In this document: positions 45,150 through 54,000 of the stretch, piece after piece
How the letters are laid out: every line of letters begins with the position of its first letter
Position numbering within the stretch: the first letter of the stretch is position 1
Assembly: GCA_022846075.1 (NCBI GenBank)
Contig: AP025582.1
Location: forward strand, 1,178,001 to 1,242,000
Length of the DNA stretch: 64,000 bases
Reading direction: 5' to 3'
Source: Oscillospiraceae bacterium
Lineage (GTDB): Bacteria > Bacillota > Clostridia > Oscillospirales > Oscillospiraceae
Notes under the pieces: model-generated
Seen by the model: the letters and a program-made list of their open reading frames with translations, nothing else
What the model was told of the DNA's origin: nothing
The model's database searches: none
Position numbers and translations under genes: made by a program

Positions 45150-45815
45150 ATGGAGCTGAGTGAGATCCTGAGCCGGTGCGACCACACTCTTTTGAAGCAG
45201 GAGAGCACCTGGGAGCAGATCAGAGAGGTCTGTGACGACGGACTGAAATTTAACTGTGCCAGCGTTTGCATCCCCGCCGGGTTTGTCAAGCAGGCCGGGG
45301 ACTACCTGGGGGACCGTTTGAAAATCTGCACCGTCATCGGCTTCCCCAACGGCTACTCCACCACCGCCGTCAAGGTCTTTGAGACCGAGGACGCCATCCG
45401 CAACGGGGCCGACGAGATCGATATGGTCATCAACATCGGCTGGGTGAAGGACCGGCGGTGGGACGACCTTTTGGCCGAGATCAAGGCCATCAAGGCCAGC
45501 TGTCAGGGCCGTATCCTCAAGGTCATCGTGGAGGCCTGCCTCCTGACCGAGGAGGAGAAGGTCAAGATGTGCGAGATCGTCACCGCCTCGGGGGCCGACT
45601 ATATCAAGACCTCCACCGGTTTCTCCACCGGCGGCGCCACCCGGGAGGACGTGAAGCTCTTCAAGGAGCATATCGGCCCGGGCGTCAAGGTGAAGGCCGC
45701 CGGCGGCATCCGCACCCTCCAGGACGCCGAGGACTTCATCAACCTGGGCGCCGACCGGCTGGGGACTTCCGCCGTGGTGAAACTGGCGAAGAACGAGCAC
45801 CCCGAGGGATACTGA
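45150..45815 (+). CDS. deoC: Deoxyribose-phosphate aldolase
   Basis: The 221-residue enzyme has the Schiff-base lysine Lys153 in ADYIKTSTGF, the second lysine in VKAAGGIRT and the KVIVEACLLT strand, all typical of DeoC. It splits 2-deoxyribose-5-phosphate into acetaldehyde and glyceraldehyde-3-phosphate in nucleoside breakdown. GAAAGGAAGG lies upstream of the ATG. The last 66 bases are repeated almost exactly at 45974-46039 (see repeat). A nucleoside-binding lipoprotein gene follows, which fits the pathway. Confidence 0.95.
   Translation: MELSEILSRCDHTLLKQESTWEQIREVCDDGLKFNCASVCIPAGFVKQAGDYLGDRLKICTVIGFPNGYSTTAVKVFETEDAIRNGADEIDMVINIGWVKDRRWDDLLAEIKAIKASCQGRILKVIVEACLLTEEEKVKMCEIVTASGADYIKTSTGFSTGGATREDVKLFKEHIGPGVKVKAAGGIRTLQDAEDFINLGADRLGTSAVVKLAKNEHPEGY
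45750..45815 (+). repeat. Direct repeat, copy 1 (3' end of deoC)
   Basis: These 66 bases encode the last 21 codons and stop of deoC. They recur at 45974-46039 with about 4 mismatches, all compatible with synonymous or conservative change. Confidence 0.9.
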
Positions 45816-45973
45816 GAGGCCGACCGGTCGGCGTTCAGGGGGCCCCGCCTGGGGCGGCGCGGCGCGCCGTAAATTCGGAGCGGAGCGAAGAATTGCGCAG
45901 GGAGGATTCATTCCGACCGAGCATGTGAAATCTGAAAGGGTTCCCAAAGAGCGCGCCGCGCTTTTTGGGAAAT
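45816..45973. repeat. Hairpin-rich spacer, candidate interspersed repeat
   Basis: This 158-base segment between the two deoC tails holds several inverted repeats: GCCGACCGGTCGGC near its start, a GCGCGGCGCGC palindrome, and a 15-bp stem TTCCCAAAGAGCGCG with CGCGCTTTTTGGGAA (about 45938-45970). It has no supported gene. Its form, and the duplicated sequence on both sides, suggests a small non-coding repeat element, but its copy number in the genome cannot be judged here. Confidence 0.45.
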
Positions 45974-46039
45974 GCCGACCGGCTGGGGACTTCCGCCGTG
46001 GTGAAACTGGTGAAGAACGAACACCCCGAGGGGTACTGA
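45974..46039 (+). pseudogene. Orphan copy of the deoC 3' end (direct repeat, copy 2)
   Basis: This is the second copy of the last 66 bases of deoC, ending in its own TGA. It has no start codon or ribosome site of its own and the rest of the gene is absent. It is best read as a remnant of a duplication, deletion or recombination event. Confidence 0.8.
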
Positions 46040-46043
46040 TTTT

Positions 46044-46078
46044 AAAGAGGAGGCGGGCGCTGCCCGCCTCCTCTTTAA
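46044..46078 (+). terminator. Intrinsic terminator after the deoC region
   Basis: A 15-bp perfect stem (46044-46058 with 46062-46076) with a 3-base loop ends in TTTAAATATT. It stops transcription from deoC before the next promoter. Confidence 0.85.
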
Positions 46079-46144
46079 ATATTACTAATGTGTGAACTGA
46101 GTTAACAATTTTGTAAAAAATATATGTCATATCGCAAAAACTTA

Positions 46145-46173
46145 TTGCGCTTTTTGGCCGGACACGCTATAAT
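46145..46173 (+). promoter_or_regulatory. Promoter of the BMP-family lipoprotein gene
   Basis: TTGCGC (46145-46150) and a consensus TATAAT (46168-46173) are spaced by 17 bases, followed by a leader of about 80 bases. The preceding 60 bases are unusually AT-rich, which may help strong expression. Confidence 0.65.
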
Positions 46174-46257
46174 AAAAACGAACCGTCCGGGTAGATATAG
46201 GCTCATCAAGGTCTCTGTCAGCCCGGACATTGATATGAAAGGAAGGTATGTACTGAA

Positions 46258-47436
46258 ATGAAGAAGACGAACAAGCTCCTTGCGCTGCTCCTGTCCGGCT
46301 CCATGATGCTGGCCCTCGCCGCCTGCGGCGGCGAGACGAAGGAGAGCGAGAGCGTGGCTCCCTCTGAGCCTCCCGTGGAGAGCGCCGCTGTGGAGAGCGA
46401 GACTCCCGCCGCCGCTCTGGTGAGCGATCCCGAGGCCACCATCGCCATGATCACCGATAAGGGCGACATCAACGACAAGTCCTTCAACCAGGGCACCTGG
46501 GAGGGCATCAAGGCTTGGTGCGCCGCCAACGGCCGCGGCACCGAGGGCGAGGATTATCAGTACTATAAGCCTGTGGAGGCCACTACCGACGCTTACACCG
46601 CCATGATCGAGCAGGCCATCAACGACGGCCACAAGATCATCGTCACCCCCGGCTTCCTGTTTGAGGAGCCCATCTACAACGTTCAGGACAAGTATCCCGA
46701 CGTGGCCTTCATCCTCATCGACGGCAACCCCCACAACGCCGATTACTCTACCTATAAGACCGCGGCCAACACCGTGGGCATCCTCTTCTCCGAGGAGCAG
46801 GTGGGTTACCTGGCCGGTTACGCCGCCGTCAAGGACGGCAACACCAAGCTGGGCTTCCTGGGCGGCCAGGCCGTCCCCGCCGTGGTCCGCTACGGCTACG
46901 GCTTCGTCCAGGGCGCTGAGGCCGCTGCCGCCGAGCTGGGCGTGAAGGTGGACATGATGTACAACTACACCGGCGGCTTCGACGCCACCCCCGAGGCTCA
47001 GGCCATGGCCGCCGGCTGGTACAAGGCTGGCACCGAGGTCATCTTCGCCTGCGGCGGTTCCGTGGGCAACTCCGCCATGGCCGCCGCCGAGCAGAACAAC
47101 GGCAAGGTCATCGGCGTGGACGTGGACCAGTCCGCTGAGTCCAGCACCGTCATCTCCTCCGCCATGAAGGGTCTGGCCGAGTCCGTGGCCCAGATGTTGG
47201 ACGCTTACTACGCCGGCGAGTTCCCCGGCGGCCAGAACTTGACCCTGGGTGCCGCCGACAACGCCGTGGGCCTCCCCATGGACACCTCCAAGTGGGCCAG
47301 CTTCAGCCAGGCTGATTACGACGCCCTGTACGAGAGCCTGGCCAACGGCTCCATCACCCTGAAGAAGGACACCGACGCCGAGACTCCCGCCGGCCTGGGC
47401 TGCGAGAACGTCAACGTCCAGTTCATCGAGCAGTAA
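46258..47436 (+). CDS. BMP/PnrA-family nucleoside-binding lipoprotein
   Basis: The 392-residue protein has a lipobox (LAAC, Cys about 23), an acidic Ser/Glu/Pro linker to about residue 55, then a BMP (basic membrane protein) fold: MITDKGDINDKSFNQGTWEG, GHKIIVTPGFLFEEP, and GVDVDQS near the C-terminus. Family members such as PnrA and BmpA bind purine or other nucleosides for ABC uptake. The permease and ATPase genes normally found with it are not in the window. It follows deoC, a nucleoside-degradation gene, which supports the ligand class. AAAGGAAGG lies upstream of the start. Confidence 0.9.
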   Translation: MKKTNKLLALLLSGSMMLALAACGGETKESESVAPSEPPVESAAVESETPAAALVSDPEATIAMITDKGDINDKSFNQGTWEGIKAWCAANGRGTEGEDYQYYKPVEATTDAYTAMIEQAINDGHKIIVTPGFLFEEPIYNVQDKYPDVAFILIDGNPHNADYSTYKTAANTVGILFSEEQVGYLAGYAAVKDGNTKLGFLGGQAVPAVVRYGYGFVQGAEAAAAELGVKVDMMYNYTGGFDATPEAQAMAAGWYKAGTEVIFACGGSVGNSAMAAAEQNNGKVIGVDVDQSAESSTVISSAMKGLAESVAQMLDAYYAGEFPGGQNLTLGAADNAVGLPMDTSKWASFSQADYDALYESLANGSITLKKDTDAETPAGLGCENVNVQFIEQ

Positions 47437-47529
47437 GTCCATACACATTCCTAAAATGTGCTGATTTGAGGCCCGTATCTTTTGAAAGAGACGCGGCTCT
47501 GCCTCAGGTCGGTCTAATAAGCTGCGAGA

Positions 47530-47566
47530 AGCCCCCGGTATCCATTAGGATACCGGGGGCTTTTTT
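47530..47566 (+). terminator. Intrinsic terminator of the BMP lipoprotein gene
   Basis: A perfect 14-bp stem (47530-47543 with 47548-47561, ATTA loop) is followed by a T-run to 47566. Confidence 0.92.
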
Positions 47567-47607
47567 GCGCCTGCGGCGGGGCGAACGGTGGCGAAACACG
47601 GGCGGGG

Positions 47608-47618
47608 TATGGTATAAT
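47608..47618 (+). promoter_or_regulatory. Extended -10 promoter for addBA
   Basis: TGG followed by a consensus TATAAT (47613-47618) forms an extended -10 element. I see no good -35 at the right spacing. Transcription would start at about 47625, directly before the structured leader. Confidence 0.5.
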
Positions 47619-47628
47619 AACAAACACC

Positions 47629-47697
47629 GGTGTGGAAACGCACCTGTCAATGAAGGCTGGGTGGGCATTTGATTGGGAAGGCCCGCCGATATTGACA
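47629..47697 (+). ncRNA. Structured 5' leader of addB, unassigned
   Basis: Two well-formed helices lie in tandem. The first is GGTGTG-GAAA-CGCACC (47629-47644). The second has an outer 7-bp perfect stem TGTCAAT/ATTGACA (47645-47651 with 47691-47697) and an inner stem GGTGGGC/GCCCGCC. The helices abut without a gap. I could not match it to a riboswitch class I know. About 48 bases separate it from the addB start. Together with 47437-47628, which holds only the terminator and promoter, it fills the 309-base gap. Confidence 0.4.
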
Positions 47698-47745
47698 CCA
47701 CAAAAGCAATGATTGCCCTATGGAAGGGAACGGGAGGCCGGAATA

Positions 47746-50700
47746 GTGCTGAAACTCATCTTGGGCCGGGCGGGGACGGGGAAATCCACCGCCCTGTTAA
47801 AGGCCATCGCCGCCTCGGGCGGGGCCCGCCCCCAGCTCCTCATCGTACCGGAGCAGCACTCCCACGACGCGGAGCGCCGGCTGTGCGCCGCGGCGGGGAA
47901 TGCCGTGAGCCTATACGCCGAGGTCCTCTCCTTTACCCGGCTGGCCAGCCGGGTGTTCTCGGTGGCTGGCGGGCTGGCGGAGCCCACCCTGGACGCCGGG
48001 GGACGGCTGCTGCTCATGGACGTAGCACTCAAATCGGTGGCCGGGCAGCTGAAGGTCTACGCCAAGCCCTCCCGGAAGCCCCAGTTCCTCTCCCAGCTGG
48101 CCGCCACGGTGGACGAGTGCAAATCCAGCGGGATTTCCCCGGAAAAGCTCTTTCAGGTGGCCCAGGAGGTGGAGGGGGAGGCCGGGGAGAAATTTGCCGA
48201 TCTGGCCCTTATCTGCGGGGCTTACGACGCCCTCACCGAGCGGCGGGGAGCCGACCCCCGGGACAGGCTCACCAAGCTGGCCCAAGCCCTGGAGGAGTGC
48301 GGCTGGGCCCGTGGGCGGGACATCTATCTGGACAGCTTCACCGATTTCACACCCCAGGAGCGGGCCGTGCTGGCCCGGCTGCTGGCCCAGGCCCGGTCGG
48401 TCACCGTGGCCCTCACCTGCGACGGCCTGGAGGGCGGGGAGGAGGACATCTTCGCCCCCGCCCGGCGCACCGCCCGCAAGCTCCTGGATCTGGCCCGGCG
48501 GCAGGGAACGGTCGCCGAGGTGGAGATTAGGACGGAGCGGGTCTTTCCAGCGGCGGAGGGGTTGGCCCTGGTGGAGAGCCGCCTCTTCGCGCCGGTCCAG
48601 ACCCCCGTCCCCGGTGCCGTGAAGGGGGTTGCCCTTTACCGGGCCTCCGCCCCCTACGCCGAGGTGGAACGGGCCGCCGCCGAGGCCGCCCGGCTGGTCC
48701 GGGAGGAGGGTTACCGCTGGCGGGACCTGGCCGTCACGGCCCGGAGCATGGAGGGCTACGGCCCTCTAATCGCCCTCATTTTTCCCCGGTACGGGGTGCC
48801 GGTCTTTCTCTCCCGGATGGACGACGTACTCCAAAAGCCGGTGCTGGCCCTGGTCACCGCCGCCCTGGACACGGTGGCGGGGGACTACCGGTATGAGGAC
48901 GTATTCCGCTACCTGAAAACCGGCCTGACCGGCCTTAGCCTGGATGAGGCGGACCAGTTGGAGAACTACGTCCTCAAATGGGACCTGCGGGGGAGCCGGT
49001 GGACCCAGAAGGCCCCCTGGAACCTCCACCCGGAGGGCTACGGCCTGGCCTGGAGCGACCGGGACAGGACTCGGGTGGAGCATCTGGACGGCCTGCGCCG
49101 CAGGGTCTCCGCCCCCCTGGAGGGCCTGCGTCTGGCCAAGGAAAAGACAGGGGCCGGGCTGGCCCTGGCCCTGTACTCCTTTTTGGAGGAGATCGGCCTG
49201 GCCGGGCGGCTGGTGAGCCGGGCGGAGGAGCTCCGGGAGACCGGGGAGGCCGCCCTGGCGGCGGAGTACGAGCAGCTCTGGAAGATCCTCTGCTCCGCCC
49301 TGGAACAGTGCGCCGGCCTTTTGGGGGAGCCCCCCATGGAGTGGGAGGAGTTCGCTCGACTCTTCAAGCTGGTGCTCTCCCAGTACAGCGTGGGGGCCAT
49401 CCCCGTCTCTCTGGACCAGGTAACGGCGGGGGAGATGCCCCGCCTGGCCCACAAGCACTGTAAAGTGCTTTTCCTGTTGGGGGCCGACGACGGCGAGCTT
49501 CCGGCGGCGGCGCCCTCCCCCGGCCTGCTGGCCGACGACGACCGCACCCTCCTGGCCTCCTTCGGCCTGGAGAGCGCCCCACGGCTCACCGACAAGCTGT
49601 GGCGGGAGATGACCATTGCCTACGAGACCTGCACGCTGCCCTCGGACCGGCTGGTGGTGAGCTGGCCCGCCGCCGGGAGCGGGAGGGAGGAGCGCCGCCC
49701 CTCCTTCCTGGTGAAGCGGCTGCGGAGCCTCTTTCCCGACCTGAACGTCCTGGACGAGCGGACCCTGGGGGACTCCTTCCGCCTGACCGCCCCCCGGCCC
49801 GCCCTGGAGCTGGCGGGCCGCTATCCCCAGGCGGGGCGGGCGCTGAAGGGGCTGGAGGAGTACGCCCCTCTGGTGGAGCGGATGGAGCGGGCCGCCGGGC
49901 TGGAGCGGGGGAGCCTCACCCGCCCGGCGGTGGAGGCCCTCTATGGCCGCCGGGTGCCCATGTCCGCCTCCCGGATGGACAAGTATAAGTCCTGCCACTT
50001 TTCCTATTTCATGGAGTACGGCTTGAAAGCCAAGCCCCGGAAGTCCGCCGGCTTCCAGGCCCCCGAGTACGGCACCTTCGTCCACTACGTGCTGGAACAC
50101 GTCCTCCGGGAGCGGCGGGACAAGGAGATACCCACCCGCCAGACGGTCTCGGCGGTGGTGGAGCGGTACGTCCGGGAGGAGCTGGGGGGCCTGGAGGGAG
50201 AGACACCCCGGTTCCGCTATCTCTTCCGGCGGCTGGAAAAGTCGGTGTACGCCGTGGTGGAGAACGTCTGTCAGGAGTTGGCCCGATCCGACTTCCAGCC
50301 CATCGCCTTCGAGCTGGGCTTCGGCCGGGACCAGGACCTTCCCCCCGTGGAGCTGACGGCGGACGGGGTCACCGTGTCCATCTCCGGCTTTGTGGACCGG
50401 GTGGACGGCTGGGAAAAGGACGGGAAGCTCTACCTGCGGGTGGTGGACTACAAGACGGGGCGCAAGTCCTTTGACCTGACCGACGTCTGGAACGGCCTGG
50501 GCCTGCAAATGCTGCTCTACCTCTTCACCCTGAAGGAGGAGGGCAGAGAACTTTTTGGAAAAGAGATCGTCCCCGCCGGGGTCCTCTACCTTCCGGCCCG
50601 GGACGCCATCGTGGCCGGGAGCCGTTCCATGACCGAGGCCGAGCGGCAAAAGGAGATGGACGGCCTTCTGCGCCGGAAGGGGCTGGTGCTGGAGGACGGG

Positions 50701-51057
50701 GAGGTCCTGTCCGCCATGGAGCGGACCGGGGGGGAGCCCCCCCGATTCCTGCCCCTGCGGGTGAGCCGGACCACGGGAGCCGTCACGGGGGACGCGCTGG
50801 TGTCCGCCGAGCGGCTGGGCCGGCTGGAGCGCCATACCGGCCATATCCTGAACGCCATCGCCGCTGAGCTGGCGGCGGGGAACATCAGCGCCGACCCCTT
50901 CTGGCGGGGGCCCCAGCACAACGCCTGCCAGTGGTGCGACTACGCCGCCGCCTGCCAGTTCCGGGAGGGGGTGGGGGGCGACCGTCGCCGGTGGCTGCCC
51001 AGCGTGAGGGCCGCCGAGTTCTGGGCGGGCCTGGAGGAGAAGGAGGCGGACCGGTGA
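47746..51057 (+). CDS. addB: ATP-dependent nuclease/helicase subunit B
   Basis: The start is GTG at 47746 after GGGAGG; the product has 1103 residues. Walker A is GRAGTGKST near the N-terminus. The nuclease domain motif VVDYKTGR lies at about 900. The four cysteines of the AddB iron-sulphur cluster are all visible: Cys750 (KSCHFSYF) and Cys1061, Cys1064 and Cys1070 (CQWCDYAAAC). AddAB repairs double-strand breaks by resecting ends up to a Chi site. The addA gene follows after 42 bases. Both subunits have normal length. Confidence 0.95.
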   Translation: MLKLILGRAGTGKSTALLKAIAASGGARPQLLIVPEQHSHDAERRLCAAAGNAVSLYAEVLSFTRLASRVFSVAGGLAEPTLDAGGRLLLMDVALKSVAGQLKVYAKPSRKPQFLSQLAATVDECKSSGISPEKLFQVAQEVEGEAGEKFADLALICGAYDALTERRGADPRDRLTKLAQALEECGWARGRDIYLDSFTDFTPQERAVLARLLAQARSVTVALTCDGLEGGEEDIFAPARRTARKLLDLARRQGTVAEVEIRTERVFPAAEGLALVESRLFAPVQTPVPGAVKGVALYRASAPYAEVERAAAEAARLVREEGYRWRDLAVTARSMEGYGPLIALIFPRYGVPVFLSRMDDVLQKPVLALVTAALDTVAGDYRYEDVFRYLKTGLTGLSLDEADQLENYVLKWDLRGSRWTQKAPWNLHPEGYGLAWSDRDRTRVEHLDGLRRRVSAPLEGLRLAKEKTGAGLALALYSFLEEIGLAGRLVSRAEELRETGEAALAAEYEQLWKILCSALEQCAGLLGEPPMEWEEFARLFKLVLSQYSVGAIPVSLDQVTAGEMPRLAHKHCKVLFLLGADDGELPAAAPSPGLLADDDRTLLASFGLESAPRLTDKLWREMTIAYETCTLPSDRLVVSWPAAGSGREERRPSFLVKRLRSLFPDLNVLDERTLGDSFRLTAPRPALELAGRYPQAGRALKGLEEYAPLVERMERAAGLERGSLTRPAVEALYGRRVPMSASRMDKYKSCHFSYFMEYGLKAKPRKSAGFQAPEYGTFVHYVLEHVLRERRDKEIPTRQTVSAVVERYVREELGGLEGETPRFRYLFRRLEKSVYAVVENVCQELARSDFQPIAFELGFGRDQDLPPVELTADGVTVSISGFVDRVDGWEKDGKLYLRVVDYKTGRKSFDLTDVWNGLGLQMLLYLFTLKEEGRELFGKEIVPAGVLYLPARDAIVAGSRSMTEAERQKEMDGLLRRKGLVLEDGEVLSAMERTGGEPPRFLPLRVSRTTGAVTGDALVSAERLGRLERHTGHILNAIAAELAAGNISADPFWRGPQHNACQWCDYAAACQFREGVGGDRRRWLPSVRAAEFWAGLEEKEADR

Positions 51058-51099
51058 GGCCGCCGGTGAGAACGATGGAGGAGAGAAAGAGGTGATCCC

Positions 51100-54000
51100 A
51101 TGCCCTTCCAACTGACAAGAGAACAGCAGGCCGCCGTGACCGACCGGGGGGGCGGCCTCCTGGTCTCCGCCGCCGCCGGTTCGGGCAAGACCCGGGTGCT
51201 GGTGGAGCGGCTTCTGGCCCGGGTGGAGGCCGGGGCGGACATCGACCGCTTCCTGGTCATCACCTACACCAAGGCCGCCGCCGCCGAGCTGCGGGGGCGG
51301 GTGGTGTCCGAGCTGGCCGACCGGCTCTCCGCCCGGCCCGGCGACGCCTTCCTGCGCCGCCAGTCCACCCTGGTGTACAAGGCCCAGATCTCCACCATCC
51401 ACGCCTTCTGCGGCCAGCTCCTCCGGGAGGAGGGCCACCGGCTGGACCTGGCCCCGGACTTTCGCCTCTGCGACGAAAACGAGGGCCTCATGCTCATGGA
51501 GGACGCCCTGGCCGGCGTGCTGGAGGAGCGCTACGAGGACCTGGCCCCGGACAGCGACTTTGCCCAGCTGGTGGACACCATGTCCGCCGGGCGGGACGAC
51601 AGCCGCCTGGTGGAGATCGTCCTGGACATCCGCAGCCGGGTCCAGAGCCACCCCGACCCGGCCCGCTGGCTGGCCGAGCAGGAGGCAGTCTTTGCCCTGG
51701 AGGGGGTCACCGACGCCGGGGCCACCCCATGGGGGAAGCTGCTGCTGGACGACGTCCGCCGCCAGGCCGACTACTGGGCGGGGCGGATGGAGGAGGCCCT
51801 GGATCTGGCCCAGGGGGACGAAAAGCTGGCCAGGGCCTACGCCCCCAGCCTGGAGATCACCCTGGAACAGCTTCAGGCCCTAGCCTCCGCCGCCGGGCGG
51901 GGCTGGGACGCCGCGGCGGAGTGCTCCGGGGTGGAGTTCCCCCGGGTGGGCAGCTCCAAAAACTGCGAGGACCCTCTGGCCCTGGAGCGGATCAAGCTCC
52001 TGCGGGACCAGTGCAAGAAGCGGATGAAGAAGCTCTCCGACCTCTTTCAGGACAACAGCCAGGGCCTTTTGGAGGATATGCGGGCGGTCTACCCCGCCAT
52101 CCGGGGGCTCTTTGCCCTGGTGCGGAACTTTGAGACGGCCTATACCGCCGAGAAGGCCCGTCGAGGCCTGCTGGATTTCTCCGATTTGGAGCATCTGGCC
52201 GCCCGGCTCCTCACGGGGGAGGAGGGGGAGCCCACCGAGCTGGCCCGCCGCTGGGGGGAGCGGTTCGACGAGGTGATGGTGGACGAGTACCAGGACACCA
52301 ACGCCGTCCAGAACGCCATCTTCACCGCCCTCACGGACGGGGGGAAGAACCTCTTTATGGTGGGGGACGTGAAGCAGTCCATCTACCGCTTCCGGCTGGC
52401 CGACCCCACTATTTTTCTCTCCAAATACCGCTCCTACAAGCTCTGGACCGAGGCGGAGGAGGGGGAGCCCCGGCGGGTGGCGCTGTCCCAGAACTTCCGC
52501 TCCCGGCCCCAGGTGTTGGAGGGGTGCAACTACATTTTCCGAAACGTGATGAGCGAGACCTTCGGCGAGATGGACTACACCGACGCCGAGGCCCTGGTCC
52601 CGGGGGGCACTTTCCCCGGGGAGGACGACAGCCCCTACGCTGTGGAGCTGGATGCCCTGGACTGCTCCATGGGGGATGGGGAGGATGAGGGGGGGGAGAA
52701 GCCCCCCAGAGACCTGCTGGAGGCCCGGTTCGTGGCCCGGCGGGCCCGGGAACTGCTGGACAGCCCCTTCCCCGTCTCCGACGGAGGGGGGGGACGGCGG
52801 GGCGTCCAGCCGGGGGATATGGTCATCCTCCTGCGCTCCCCCGGCACCGTGCTTCACCACTACGCCGCCGCCCTGGGGGAACTGGACATCCCCTGGGAGG
52901 CGGAGGGCGGCGGTGACTTCTTCGCCGCCACAGAGGTACAGGTGGCCCTCTCCCTGCTGCGGGTGGTGGACAATCCCCGGCAGGACGTGCCCCTCATCGC
53001 CGCCCTGCGCTCGGCGGTGTACGCCTTTTCCGCCGACCGGCTGGCCCAGATCCGGGCCGCCGCCCCCGGGGAGGACTTTTACACCGCCCTGAGCCGGGAC
53101 AGCGGGGCGGACGCCGCCGCCTTTCTCGGCGAGCTTCGGAATTTAAGGAGTAGGGCGGGGGACGAGAGCTGCGACCGGCTCCTGTGGCGGATCTACGACC
53201 GCACAAACCTGCTGGGAGTTTACGGCGGGATGGACGAGGGGGAGACCCGCCGGGCCAACCTCCTGCTTCTGGCCCAGCTGGCCCGGGAGTTCGAGCAGGC
53301 CGGGCACAAGGGCCTCTTCGGCTTTCTCTCCTACCTCCAACGGCTGGAGGAGAACGGGGGCAAGCTGGCCCTGCCCTCCGCCGGGGGAAACGGCGGCGTG
53401 AAGATCATGAGCATCCACAAATCCAAGGGGCTGGAATTCCCGGTGGTCTTTCTGGCAGGGCTGGCCCGCCAACTCAACCGGCAGGATATGGCCCGGCCCA
53501 TCCTCTTCCACCCCCGGCTGGGGGTGGGGCCCAAGCGGCTGGATCTGGAGCGGAGGGTGGAATACCCCACCCTGGCCCGGCTGGCGGTGGCCCGGCAGAT
53601 GGACTACGAGCTGTCGGCGGAGGAGCTGCGGCTCCTCTACGTGGCCATGACCCGGGCCAAGGAAAAGCTGATCCTGTCCTGCGCCCTCACCGGGGGACGG
53701 GGAGACATCGACAAGCTGCTCCCCTCCGCCGGGGCGCCGGTGGAGCCCCAGGCCCTGCTGAACTGCATCAGCCCCGCCCAGTGGGTGCTGCTGCCGGTGC
53801 TGGCCCGGCCGGAGGCGGGGCTGCTGCGGCCGGAGGCCCTTCCGCCCCCCGCGGCCGCCGGCACCGACTTCGGCCCGGCCTGGGACCTGCGGTGGGTGGA
53901 CGCAGCCCCCTTCGCCCGCCCGCCGGAGCGGCGGAAGGCGGGGGAGAAGGCGGCGGCCCGGGAGGAGGCCGGAGACGGCCTGACCGCCTGCTTTGCCTGG

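Noticed and set aside
45816-45973. Reading the hairpin-rich spacer as an insertion sequence
   Set aside because: It is too short for a transposase, and no clear terminal inverted repeat at both outer ends was found; it is reported only as a candidate small repeat.
47673-48530. Plus-strand open frame of 285 codons overlapping the start of addB
   Set aside because: Out of frame with addB, Gly/Arg/Pro-rich shadow with no conserved features.
48766-51651. A 961-codon minus-strand open frame opposite addB
   Set aside because: Antisense shadow of addB; no start site or domain, while all AddB motifs are present on the plus strand.
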